This document shows positions 18,751 through 27,184 of a DNA stretch of 64,000 bases, piece by piece. The notes beneath the pieces were generated by a model. The model was not told where the DNA came from, searched no databases, and was given only the letters and a program-made list of their open reading frames with translations. The position numbers were made by a program, and so were the translations under genes. Origin of the DNA: Alkalihalobacillus bogoriensis ATCC BAA-922 (GTDB lineage: Bacteria; Bacillota; Bacilli; Bacillales; Bacillaceae_F); the NCBI RefSeq assembly GCF_000621445.1, contig NZ_JHYI01000012.1, forward strand, positions 62,001 to 126,000, written 5' to 3'. Each line of letters starts with the position of its first letter. The stretch's first letter is position 1.

Positions 18751-19088
18751 AGTATCACTTCCTATTTCCAGACATTTGCAAACAACAACAAAATGTTTAC
18801 CTGTTTTATTATCGGGTATATGACCTATATAGTTTAGATTTAATTCAACATGACGAATGCAAATGTTGAGGATTCTTTGATGAACCGACAAAAGTGGCTA
18901 ACGAAGTTTGTCGTACCTTGCACTTTTATTATTATAACATCATTAAATTTACAATGGCGTTGAATTTTATTACAATTTCATTTCAATTTCTGCAAATAAT
19001 CCGTTCTTTTTTCACAATTCGTTGCATATAGATGTCGAAAGGGCTAATGCATTAAGGTTTCCCCTGTTTTTACAGTTTATATATAATC
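18751..19088. other. Gene-free spacer between ftsE and cccB
   Basis: AT-rich. A TATAAT (minus strand, 18931-18936) without a convincing -35 box may start ftsE transcription. A short inverted pair CAACAT/ATGTTG lies at about 18848-18870. No gene or repeat was seen. Confidence 0.4.
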
Positions 19089-19121
19089 CAAAAAACCTAC
19101 AGGAATTTTCCCGTAGGTTTC
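19089..19121 (-). terminator. Terminator after cccB
   Basis: Minus-strand stem AAACCTACGGG / CCTGTAGGTTT followed by T residues. Confidence 0.8.
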
Positions 19122-19139
19122 TTTTTTAGGTAAATGATA

Positions 19140-19502
19140 CTATTGGTCAGCAATCCATGCCGCTAAGTTTTCTGCTTCTGGACCAGAGATTAACCCTTTT
19201 GGCATTGTACCTTGTCCGTGTTCAATAATGTAAAGAATTTCTTCCGCTGTGTATTTTCCGCCTGTTAACCCCGGCGTTGATCCTTGTCCTTCAAGGTTCC
19301 CACCATGACAGGAAATACAACCGCTAGCACGGTAATCTTCTTCTGCTTTTGCAGCATCATATGTAAGATCACCTGTTGTTTCGCCAGCTGGTGCTTCTGT
19401 TTCCGCTGGTGTTTCTTCAGCTGGAGCTGCATCATTTCCGGTACCACAGCCAGCTAGCATTAAAAATGAAACTCCAATGACAGCTAGAATTCTTTTTCGC
19501 AT
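19140..19502 (-). CDS. cccB: Membrane-anchored cytochrome c-551 (lipoprotein)
   Basis: Small electron carrier of 120 residues. The lipobox LMLAGC gives a lipid-anchored N-terminus, followed by an Ala/Glu/Thr/Pro-rich linker (about 22-48) and a class I cytochrome c domain with heme site CISCH and Met ligand in QGTMPKG. Synteny with B. subtilis cccB beside ftsEX supports the name. The ATG at 19502 is used because AAGGGG lies 10 bases upstream. It probably feeds a cytochrome c oxidase. The acidic linker would suit an alkaliphile, but that is a guess. Confidence 0.92.
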   Translation of the reverse strand: MRKRILAVIGVSFLMLAGCGTGNDAAPAEETPAETEAPAGETTGDLTYDAAKAEEDYRASGCISCHGGNLEGQGSTPGLTGGKYTAEEILYIIEHGQGTMPKGLISGPEAENLAAWIADQ

Positions 19503-19554
19503 CGTCCTATCCCCTTTTCGCTTGGAATAATTTTCTTTTGCTATTATACAATAG

Positions 19555-20427
19555 CTACTGAATTTTGAAACCCTCACCAAGTACCTCTGTGGCATTTGCA
19601 ACAATGACAAACGCCTTTGGATCAGCTGTTTTCACTACTTGTTTCAATTTTGTGACTTCGCGTTGGTGAACGACACACATAAGCACTGGTCGTTCTTCAT
19701 CTGTGTAGCCACCATAGCCTGACAGCTTTGTCACACCGCGATCAATGTCAGTTAAAATCGAACGCTTTACAGTGTCTTGTTGATCTGAGATGATGAGAGC
19801 TATCTTTGAATAGCCTACCCCCATTTGTACTAAATCAATCGTTTTTCCTGTAACAAAAAGGGCAATTAATGCATACAGTGCCAATTCAATGGAGAAAACA
19901 AACGCAGACGTTAAAACGATCATTCCATCAATAATAAATACACAAGCTCCTAACGAAATGCCGGTATATTTATGAACAATTTGCGCGGCTAAATCTGTCC
20001 CACCTGTACTTCCATTCGCGCGAAACGCTAACCCAAGCCCTATACCAACTCCAATTCCACCAAACAAAGCACCAAGTAATGGATCCGATGTAGCTGGTTC
20101 AATATGACGCGTTAAAAATACAACAAATGGAATAAAAGCCGTTCCGACAAGTGTTTTCATTCCATATTTCATGCCACCAAGTAGCAGCATCCCTAATATA
20201 AACAACGGTATATTAAACGCCCACTGTGTAAAGGCCGGTTCAATTCCAAACACATCATACACAATCGTACTTATCCCACTAACCCCACCTGATGCAATCC
20301 GGTTCGGTAATAAAAACAAATTAAACGCGACTGCCACAAAAGCAGAACCAAGTAAAATGTAAGAATAGTCCATTGCCGTTTGAAGCCAAGGCTGAACTGG
20401 CTTTGCTTTTCTCTTTGTCATCATCAT
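19555..20427 (-). CDS. YitT-family membrane protein (YvjA-like)
   Basis: A 290-residue protein with five or six membrane segments (about 20-190) and a C-terminal soluble DUF2179 domain (about 205-290: ALIISDQQDTVKRSIL, GVTKLSGYGGYT). B. subtilis YvjA belongs to this family and lies in the same neighbourhood; the family's function is unknown. Three consecutive ATG codons (20427, 20424, 20421) are possible starts after GGAAAGAG. Confidence 0.85.
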   Translation of the reverse strand: MMMTKRKAKPVQPWLQTAMDYSYILLGSAFVAVAFNLFLLPNRIASGGVSGISTIVYDVFGIEPAFTQWAFNIPLFILGMLLLGGMKYGMKTLVGTAFIPFVVFLTRHIEPATSDPLLGALFGGIGVGIGLGLAFRANGSTGGTDLAAQIVHKYTGISLGACVFIIDGMIVLTSAFVFSIELALYALIALFVTGKTIDLVQMGVGYSKIALIISDQQDTVKRSILTDIDRGVTKLSGYGGYTDEERPVLMCVVHQREVTKLKQVVKTADPKAFVIVANATEVLGEGFKIQ

Positions 20428-20451
20428 TACACACACTCTTTCCGTTTTTTT

Positions 20452-20513
20452 TTGGGGTGTCTGACACCCCAAAAAGACATTTTCCACCAATCGTCCTCTC
20501 CAGACGGACACTT
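20452..20513. repeat. GGGGTGTC palindrome repeat, copy 1
   Basis: GGGGTGTCTGACACCCC is followed by AAAAAGACATTTTCCACC and GACGGACAC. A second copy with the same order of parts stands at 22493-22542. A lone GGGGTGTCAGTCACCCC lies at 44109. Confidence 0.6.
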
Positions 20514-20671
20514 TTCTACTTTATCATAAATAACCTAAAAGTTTCCCTTTTAGGTTACATAAATTTAAATATAATATTACAAATTTACAAAAGCACTTCA
20601 CACTTTCTGTGTGTGCAAACGATTGTTTTAGTTTCTAAAATTTTAAAAGCAAAGTTTCGAATAACATAAAA

Positions 20672-20833
20672 TTATTCATAGAGGTTTAATTCATTTAAAA
20701 GACGGTCTAGCTCCATACTAACTTTTAACGTCCTTGGGTGTGTGAAACCTAATTCCATTCCGCACATAATCATTTCTTTTCTTTTTTCTTCTATTATAAT
20801 AAGAAGATTCTCTTCTTCTTTATAGTCATCCAT
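20672..20833 (-). CDS. Spo0E-family aspartyl-phosphate phosphatase
   Basis: The 53 residues from the ATG at 20833, with AAAGG upstream, form a two-helix hairpin: IIIEEKRKEMI, a turn with GFTHPRTLKVS, then the family signature SMELDRLLNEL. Spo0E-type proteins dephosphorylate Spo0A-P and delay sporulation. The frame stays open upstream to 20914 (80 residues), with a poorer ribosome site. It is transcribed away from the HTH-TPR regulator; whether they work together is unknown. Confidence 0.8.
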   Translation of the reverse strand: MDDYKEEENLLIIIEEKRKEMIMCGMELGFTHPRTLKVSMELDRLLNELNLYE

Positions 20834-21027
20834 GATGTACTTACCTTTATACTCAATACTTTTGATTATTAGGTCTACGTAACTAACTGACATATCTCCA
20901 CCCCTATTTTGCAATAATGGAACAAGGTGAATTTTTTAAGCACTCTCGATCCAAAACTTTATATCTATTACTTTTATAGTTAATTTTCCATTTTTATTTA
21001 ATTATAGGTAAATTATATCAATGGAAA

Positions 21028-21073
21028 TGAAAATTTCAACTAATATCTATAAATGTTCACAATGAAATTTTCA
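21028..21073. promoter_or_regulatory. Two palindromic sites upstream of the HTH-TPR regulator
   Basis: TGAAAATTTCA (21028-21038) and TGAAATTTTCA (21063-21073) are each near-perfect palindromes, 35 bp apart centre to centre. Together they form a 13-base inverted repeat. They lie in the divergent spo0E-like/HTH region, 80 to 125 bases before the regulator start, with a -10-like TATAAT at 21111-21116. They are candidate operators for autoregulation. Confidence 0.5.
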
Positions 21074-21153
21074 TTTATTACTTATTATGTACTATATATT
21101 CTTTTTATAGTATAATTTACCTAGAAGTGATGCTTTTATATAGGGAGAATGAC

Positions 21154-22494
21154 ATGGAAAAACAAGTGGCTATCGGCAGAAAAATTCGAAGATTAAGAAA
21201 ACAAAAAGGGCTTACCTTAGGTGAATTAGCTGAAGGAATTTGTTCCATCGGTAAAATGAGTAATATTGAAAATGAGCTATCCACTGTAAGCGATGAGGAT
21301 TTAAATAAAATATGCGAAAAATTAAGCTTACCTTTTGGATATTTTCACGATCCAAATATTAGTGAAAAAGTCGCAGAGCTTGATTATTTACAATATAGAC
21401 TATTAAGTTTGTTACAGCTAAATCAAAAAAAAGATTGTAAAGATGAGTTACGCACCTTTTTCCTTAAAATTGAGGAGTATGGAGTCCAAAGTAAACTTAT
21501 TGAGTACGATTATCTTTGTGGACTTTACCAAATAAAAGAAAAAAATTGTGGGCTAGCCAAAGAAGATTTCTTAAAAGTAGTTCAAGAATATGAATTAAAT
21601 GAGATGAATGTACAAACAAAACTTAAATCGTGTAATGCACTTGCATTTATTTACTTTACAGAAAAACAAATGGAACAATGTGTGAAAATTTTAGAAAAAG
21701 GAATTGTATTATCGGAAAGCTTAAAAAAATCGGTTATAACTGAACGAGAGATATTATCGTATAATTTGGCTATCGTTTATTTATACATTGGGATTAACCA
21801 TCGCTCACTGCAATCTTTACATAAAATTAAATCAGACTATATTACAGAGCAAGAAAAAACATATTTAAAGTTGCTTGCTCGTTTTATGGGGACCGATGAA
21901 AATAACTCCATCCAACGTGAGTTACTTCAACTCCAAAGTGTCGTGGCAAATGACACCCCCCAATGTATAATGAAAACATGGGCTCTGATGATTTATAGTG
22001 TCATGAAAGTAAATCCAACACCACAATTTAGAGAAAAGATTACTGATAGCTTCAAAAAAGATGTAGCAATTTTAAGTACAATGTATGACCATGCAAAAGA
22101 AGTCTTAGCATTATTTCATTTTGCATTATATATATCCATTGATTCCAAACAAGAAGCAGCGTTACACGAGCTCTTGTTACAACAATCAATGAATTTACTA
22201 AAGTATGTAAAAGATGAAAACATCATTCAAGCTCGAAATTTATATTTACGAAGCTTAGTTGAATTACGTCAACATAATAATAAAACGAAGGCACTATCTC
22301 TGTTGTACGACGCATTAAACATGATTCAACATACCGATGAAGTATTAGTTGCTGAAATTATTTATGAAATTACTCAACTCAATGGAACTAGCAGTATAGA
22401 AGCAACCGCCCTTGCCAAATATCATCAACACCTTCAACCACAATTCAAGTTTTTACACTTTTATGACTTACTTCTGCCACCGTTGAAGTATTAG
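21154..22494 (+). CDS. HTH-XRE regulator with TPR domain (RNPP-like, possibly peptide-responsive)
   Basis: 446 residues. The N-terminal XRE helix-turn-helix (about 6-62: IGRKIRRLRKQKGLTLGELA, then GKMSNIENELSTVS) is followed by about 380 residues of helical repeats with TPR character (ALAFIYFTEKQMEQCVKIL, SYNLAIVYLYIGINHRSL). This is the layout of the RNPP group (NprR, PlcR), which sense re-imported peptides; membership is inferred, not shown. The ATG at 21154 has GGGAGA 5 bases upstream. No small signal-peptide ORF lies next to it. Two palindromes upstream may be its operators. Confidence 0.8.
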   Translation: MEKQVAIGRKIRRLRKQKGLTLGELAEGICSIGKMSNIENELSTVSDEDLNKICEKLSLPFGYFHDPNISEKVAELDYLQYRLLSLLQLNQKKDCKDELRTFFLKIEEYGVQSKLIEYDYLCGLYQIKEKNCGLAKEDFLKVVQEYELNEMNVQTKLKSCNALAFIYFTEKQMEQCVKILEKGIVLSESLKKSVITEREILSYNLAIVYLYIGINHRSLQSLHKIKSDYITEQEKTYLKLLARFMGTDENNSIQRELLQLQSVVANDTPQCIMKTWALMIYSVMKVNPTPQFREKITDSFKKDVAILSTMYDHAKEVLALFHFALYISIDSKQEAALHELLLQQSMNLLKYVKDENIIQARNLYLRSLVELRQHNNKTKALSLLYDALNMIQHTDEVLVAEIIYEITQLNGTSSIEATALAKYHQHLQPQFKFLHFYDLLLPPLKY

Positions 22495-22542
22495 GGGTGA
22501 CTGACACCTCAAAAAGACATTGTCCACCTGAAACGGACACAC
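22493..22542. repeat. GGGGTG palindrome repeat, copy 2
   Basis: GGGGTGACTGACACCTC overlaps the regulator's stop codon and is followed by AAAAAGACATTGTCCACC and ACGGACAC, the same series as at 20452-20513. Confidence 0.6.
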
Positions 22543-22552
22543 CTAGCACATA

Positions 22553-22577
22553 AAAAAGCCCCCTCGAGGGCTTTTTT
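22553..22577. terminator. Bidirectional terminator
   Basis: AAAAAAGCCC and GGGCTTTTTT arms around CCTCGA, between two converging genes, with T-runs in both directions. Confidence 0.85.
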
Positions 22578-22578
22578 A

Positions 22579-24798
22579 TTATTCGATTAATTGGCGGAGG
22601 AATGCTTTATTGTGTTTTGATGAAATCGTCGGTAGTAATGCTTCTGCTTGTACCCAACCTTCATTGAAGTACACTTCAATGAAATGTTTCATGTCAGCAT
22701 CATACGAAATCGGTTCAAGTACTGCTTCCCAGTTTTTATGAACATCATAGTTTCCTTTATATTCTTTCACTATATCGATAATCTCGTTTTTATCGGTCCC
22801 AGCATATAATTCGAATGCAAGAACATCCCCGACATAATAACTCAAATCATCTTTATCTCTATAATGAAACCATTTTCTCGCCTCTTCCATTTCTCCTAAC
22901 TGAAATAGTGCTTTGGCAAACCGGTTTACTTCATACATGTCGATACTTTCATTTCTGTTTTTCATGAGTTCCTCATATTTGTGAAACCATTGTATATAGT
23001 CTTCAACCTTCCCTTCTCTTCGGAGATGAGCAAGTACATTCATGAATACGTTTGGTTCTTCCGTGGCTAGTGCCAACTCTTTTAATGCTGTCCCATACAT
23101 TTCACTCTCCACATTCCCTTCAACAACATATGGTGTGAGCATTGTTTGCATCGCCAACGCGTAAACATTACGATTGTCAGCTTCATAATCATCTTTATAC
23201 AACTCATAAGCTTCTTTTAACTTTCCTTTCAAAAACAGTTCATCTGCTTTTGTTTTTTCTAGCTCAAATGAAAATGTTGGTAAATTCCCCATCGTTTCTT
23301 TTGATAAGCGATAACCATGACTACTTGAAAGGTGACTCCCATTATCTTTGTAAGCTTCCACTGACCAAGATAACTCGACATCACTGTTCAAGAATCTCTT
23401 ATAAAAATCCAAATCAGGATAAGAATTATCATCCTCTACCGTTATTGAAGTAAAAAACATTTCCCTCCATTCCTCTATTCCAATAATTAAGTTATTCGCT
23501 TCCACATCACCATAATAAAAGCTCATGCCTACACCATCAAAATTCACACCAAAGTAAATTTTATAATAATCCGCTCCTTCAACGGGTTCCCATTTAAAAT
23601 TCAAATCCTCTTTATCAAGAGCTTCCCCGTTAACAGGAGAAAACAAGTCAATTAATTTGGTGAATTCTATCGCTACCTCTGTTTCCTCACCTGTCTCAAC
23701 AGTGATAACTTCCTCTTGTAAATTAAGCAAACTGTAGCCATCGATATGATATTGTTCCAATCCAAAACCGAATCGATAGGAACCAGCAGCAACATTTTCT
23801 AATACAAACTCTCCACTATCATCTGTAACTGCATGCTGATCAAGAAAAGGGGTCGATTGGTGATAAGTCGTCCTTCCAGCTCCATGCAAATAAACATACA
23901 CACCTTGCAACGGAGTCCCGTCCTCTCTTTTGATACTACCATTAATCATTCCTTTTTCACCTTGAACAGTTGTACCCATGTCTGCAAGTATCTTTTTCCA
24001 ATCCATTACATTCGAATGAACCCAATCATCTGCTTCCACTTCATCCTGCACCCCATACTCTTGTCTTTGTTCCTTTTCCCCTTTTACCCAGCTAGCAATG
24101 AGCTCCTCTGCCTCTTCCAATTCTCCTTCTTGCGCTAGTGTGCGAATCATATAATTCATCCATTGCCAAGAAGGTTGATAACGATAGTCTTCATGGCTCA
24201 TCCGTTCTTTTTCATATTCCTGAATCGCTAACAATTCATCTTTTGCTTTTTTATACTCTCCTTGTTTTATATAAACTTCCGGAAGTTTTAAAACCCATGG
24301 TTCACTATAAACATCATATCCACCTGGGAATAACTCTTCATTTTTTTGTTTAACAAACGAAATGGCTGCATCTGCTCCTTTTTTGTCATATATTAGCGAA
24401 GCAAATTTATCTAATGCGATTTCATAATTCCAATTGTTCGTTGGCGAGCTATTATCAAGGTAATAGAGCAAAAGTCGCTCACTCTCTTCATCGTTAATTT
24501 TTAACCCTGGACTACTGGATGAAATCACCATTGTAGGACCCATATAAAATTCATGTTCAAAATCAGACATCGATGCTAACACAAACTTTTCAATTAACCT
24601 TATCTTTCGAGATGTTGAATTCGCATTGTCAATTAGCTCCACTATGGCGTTAGTAGCATTCGGTTCTCCATTGGCAACCATCCGTTCGACTTTGTATTCT
24701 TTTAAACTTGGAACTACGATGAACAAAACAATCAAACTTATGAGAAAAAAACTAATGATGCCATATAAAAGATGTTTCCGTTTCATTCGAACTTTCAT
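22579..24798 (-). CDS. Membrane-anchored protein with carboxypeptidase-regulatory-like domain, in an ECF sigma operon
   Basis: 739 residues; I do not recognise the whole protein. One N-terminal membrane anchor (about 9-31) precedes an external region. Helical TPR-like sequence spans about 40-265. A CarboxypepD_reg-like beta domain follows (about 283-370: INGSIKREDGTPLQGVYVYL, DDSGEFVLENVAAGSYRF), then a fibronectin-like segment (about 388-500: FKWEPVEGADYYKIYFG), then more TPR-like helices (about 515-735). It follows the anti-sigma gene by about 55 bases and is probably a target or signal partner of that sigma factor. Confidence 0.7.
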   Translation of the reverse strand: MKVRMKRKHLLYGIISFFLISLIVLFIVVPSLKEYKVERMVANGEPNATNAIVELIDNANSTSRKIRLIEKFVLASMSDFEHEFYMGPTMVISSSSPGLKINDEESERLLLYYLDNSSPTNNWNYEIALDKFASLIYDKKGADAAISFVKQKNEELFPGGYDVYSEPWVLKLPEVYIKQGEYKKAKDELLAIQEYEKERMSHEDYRYQPSWQWMNYMIRTLAQEGELEEAEELIASWVKGEKEQRQEYGVQDEVEADDWVHSNVMDWKKILADMGTTVQGEKGMINGSIKREDGTPLQGVYVYLHGAGRTTYHQSTPFLDQHAVTDDSGEFVLENVAAGSYRFGFGLEQYHIDGYSLLNLQEEVITVETGEETEVAIEFTKLIDLFSPVNGEALDKEDLNFKWEPVEGADYYKIYFGVNFDGVGMSFYYGDVEANNLIIGIEEWREMFFTSITVEDDNSYPDLDFYKRFLNSDVELSWSVEAYKDNGSHLSSSHGYRLSKETMGNLPTFSFELEKTKADELFLKGKLKEAYELYKDDYEADNRNVYALAMQTMLTPYVVEGNVESEMYGTALKELALATEEPNVFMNVLAHLRREGKVEDYIQWFHKYEELMKNRNESIDMYEVNRFAKALFQLGEMEEARKWFHYRDKDDLSYYVGDVLAFELYAGTDKNEIIDIVKEYKGNYDVHKNWEAVLEPISYDADMKHFIEVYFNEGWVQAEALLPTISSKHNKAFLRQLIE

Positions 24799-24853
24799 TC
24801 CTCTTCCCCCTCAACCAGAACATACATTCATGTACTTTTGTCCCAGGAAATAT

Positions 24854-25174
24854 TTATTCAGAATTATTTGATTTCTTTTGTTTTTCCTTTAACATTTCAC
24901 TCCAGTATGTACTTTCATACTGTTCGACTAACTGGCCTTTTTCCTCATATGTGAATAGATTAGCAAGTGGAAACACGAGTAATACACATGCCATAGATAC
25001 AGCAACTGTAAATGGGACAAGGGGAATCGTGATTTCTTTTTCTAGCCAATTCTTGTATTTCTCAAATTTTGTTTTTGGGTGGGTCGACTGAATGACTTGT
25101 TCGGGTTTTGAAAACTCAAATCGTTTTAATTCATCGTCTAATCTTTTTTTTACGTCTTTTTGCTCATTGTTCAT
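24854..25174 (-). CDS. Putative anti-sigma factor, single-pass membrane protein
   Basis: 106 residues: a charged N-terminal cytosolic part (1-55), one membrane segment (about 56-78, PFTVAVSMACVLLVFPLANL), and a short outer tail. No zinc-binding anti-sigma motif is visible. The call rests on its start overlapping the ECF sigma gene's end by 11 bases and on its topology. Confidence 0.65.
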   Translation of the reverse strand: MNNEQKDVKKRLDDELKRFEFSKPEQVIQSTHPKTKFEKYKNWLEKEITIPLVPFTVAVSMACVLLVFPLANLFTYEEKGQLVEQYESTYWSEMLKEKQKKSNNSE

Positions 25175-25709
25175 CTCGCATCCCCTCCAATCTTTCTTTT
25201 AGAAGCTTTCTTCCACGGGCTAAATGACTCTTTACCGTATTTTCGTTTGCTTGTAATAAAGAACTAATTTCTTTAATACTATACTCAGCAAAATAATACA
25301 AACTAATCACTTCACGATACCGATAATCTAACGCTAAAATATGGCTTGCTAACTCTTCATTTGCTTCTACCGATAATACAACCGTTTCGACATCCTCACT
25401 CGCAGCCCATTGCACTTCATCCTCAGCTTTTGATTTCAAAAAGATATGGCGGAAACTCCAACGGTTTTGGCGCTTGCGACATAAATTCATCGTAATTGAT
25501 ATTAACCAGCTTTTTAGCTTTTGGGCATCTTGTAAACTATGTATTTTTGTATACGCGGTAATAAATAAATCTTGAATAACATCATCTGCTTCATATCGAT
25601 CTTTTAAAAGCAAATATGCAAGTCGATAACATTCATTGCTATAGATGGCCATCAATTCTCGCAATGCCGCTTCTTCTTTTTGTTTTAAGCGCTCGACCAA
25701 TTCCTCCAT
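25164..25709 (-). CDS. ECF (group 4) RNA polymerase sigma factor
   Basis: 181 residues. Region 2 is YRLAYLLLKDRYEADDVIQDLF and SWLISITMNLCRKRQ (about 25-85). Region 4 is REVISLYYFAEYSIKEISSLL and TVKSHLARGRKLLKERL (about 125-175). There is no N-terminal region 1. The ATG at 25709 follows GGGAGTG; the frame extends 20 codons upstream without support. It is first gene of sigma, anti-sigma, membrane protein. A possible self-directed promoter stands just upstream. Confidence 0.92.
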   Translation of the reverse strand: MEELVERLKQKEEAALRELMAIYSNECYRLAYLLLKDRYEADDVIQDLFITAYTKIHSLQDAQKLKSWLISITMNLCRKRQNRWSFRHIFLKSKAEDEVQWAASEDVETVVLSVEANEELASHILALDYRYREVISLYYFAEYSIKEISSLLQANENTVKSHLARGRKLLKERLEGMRDEQ

Positions 25710-25739
25710 TTTCACACTCCCGTTTTGTGCCCTATATAA

Positions 25740-25767
25740 GAGACCTCGCTCACCAAAGAACGGTTGC
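25740..25767 (-). promoter_or_regulatory. Candidate ECF-type promoter of the sigma operon
   Basis: The minus strand reads GCAACC (25762-25767), 16 bases, then GGTCTC (25740-25745), 31 bases before the ATG. AAC in the -35 and GTC in the -10 are common to ECF promoters, and such operons are often autoregulated. Confidence 0.35.
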
Positions 25768-25790
25768 AAGATTTTTAATAAAAAATCTTT

Positions 25791-25921
25791 CGGACATACG
25801 TTCCGCTATGTGACGATATTTTAGATGTTTACTCCTTATTTTACAAGAATAGCGGAACAGATGTCCGCAACAAATCCAAATACTCGATAAAACAGCACAT
25901 TAACGGAACACATGTCCGATA
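25791..25921. repeat. Intergenic A-B-B palindromic repeat element, copy 2
   Basis: CGGACATACGTTCCGCTA (25791-25808), inverse AGCGGAACAGATGTCCGC (25851-25868) and AACGGAACACATGTCCGATA (25902-25921). Overall length (131 bp) and orientation pattern match copy 1. Confidence 0.75.
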
Positions 25922-25956
25922 AATAGAACGCCAACAAAACACACCATACAGCACAA

Positions 25957-25997
25957 AAAAAGAAGCGACATCCTCTACTAAAGAATGTCGCTTCTTT
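25957..25997 (-). terminator. Terminator after prfB
   Basis: Minus-strand stem AAGAAGCGACATTC / GATGTCGCTTCTT (one mismatch) with a long loop, and T-run after it, directly past the prfB stop. Confidence 0.85.
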
Positions 25998-27099
25998 TTA
26001 TTTCATCATCGAACGAAGATACGCATCAATGAACGGGTCTAAATCACCATCCATGACGCCGTTTGTGTTTCCAATTTCATAGTTAGTTCGGTGGTCCTTC
26101 ACCATACTATACGGATGGAACACATAAGATCGAATTTGACTTCCCCAGCCAATTTCTTTTTGTTCGCCACGAATTTCAGCTAATTCAGCTTGTTGCGCTT
26201 CAATTCGTTGCTGATACAATTTCGCCATTAACATTTTCATTGCTTGTTCGCGGTTTTTAATTTGGGAACGTTCACTTTGACATGTAACAACGGTATTTGT
26301 AGGAACATGGGTAATACGCACCGCAGAATCGGTCGTATTAATATGCTGACCGCCCGCTCCACTTGCACGGTACGTATCAATTTTTAATTCATCTGGTGTA
26401 ACATCGATTTCCACATCATCGTCGAGCTCCGGCATTACTTCACAAGAGACAAACGATGTATGTCGCCGACCTGAAGAGTCGAACGGAGAAATTCGCACTA
26501 ACCGATGGACGCCTTTTTCCGCTTTTAAATAACCATAGGCATTATGCCCTTTAATGAGCAATGTCACACTTTTGACACCTGCTTCATCACCAGGTAAATA
26601 ATCAAGCGTTTCAACTTTATACCCTTTTTGCTCTGCCCATCTTGTATACATGCGCAGCAGCATTGATGCCCAATCTTGTGACTCTGTTCCACCTGCACCT
26701 GGGTGTAATTCTAATATCGCATTATTTTTATCATAAGGTTCACTTAACAGCATTTGTAATTCATATTCGTTTAACTCTTTTCCAAGCTGTTTCACACCTG
26801 CTTCAAGTTCAGTGAATAAACTTTCATCATCTTCTTCTTTAACGAGTTCATATGTCACTTCAATATCGTCATATGTTTCTTGCATCTCTTTATACGTATT
26901 GACCATTTCTTTTAGTCCATTTGTTTCATTGATGACTTTTTGCGCTTCATCTTGGTCATTCCAAAAGTCAGGGTCGCTCATTTTTTCTTCGAGCTCGGCA
27001 ATCCGTTCCTCTTTGTTTTCTAAGTCAAAGAGACCCCCTAAAGTCCGCTAATCGCTTAGCCATCATTGTTAACTCTTGCTTGATTACTACTAAATCCAT
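25998..27099 (-). CDS. prfB: Peptide chain release factor 2, with programmed +1 frameshift
   Basis: RF2 ends translation at UGA and UAA codons. The gene starts at ATG 27099 after GAGGTGAC; codons 1-24 ([20 protein letters not shown], then RGSL) end at an in-frame TGA (27025-27027). The slippery CTT-TGA-C is preceded by AGGGGG, the classic autoregulatory site. The CDS is therefore complement(join(25998..27026,27028..27099)), giving 366 residues, the normal length. The main part shows the GGQ motif in [20 protein letters not shown]. It lies downstream of secA as in B. subtilis. Confidence 0.97.
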
Positions 27100-27145
27100 A
27101 TTGTCACCTCGACGTTTATTTCCACACAGTATTTAGCGGATAAAC

Positions 27146-27170
27146 AGGCAGACGGAATCTCCATCTGCCT
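27146..27170 (-). terminator. Hairpin between secA and prfB
   Basis: Minus-strand AGGCAGATGG pairs with CCGTCTGCCT. The following T-run is short (GTTTATCC), so termination may be partial and allow read-through to prfB. Confidence 0.55.
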
Positions 27171-27184
27171 TTCTTCATTTACTG

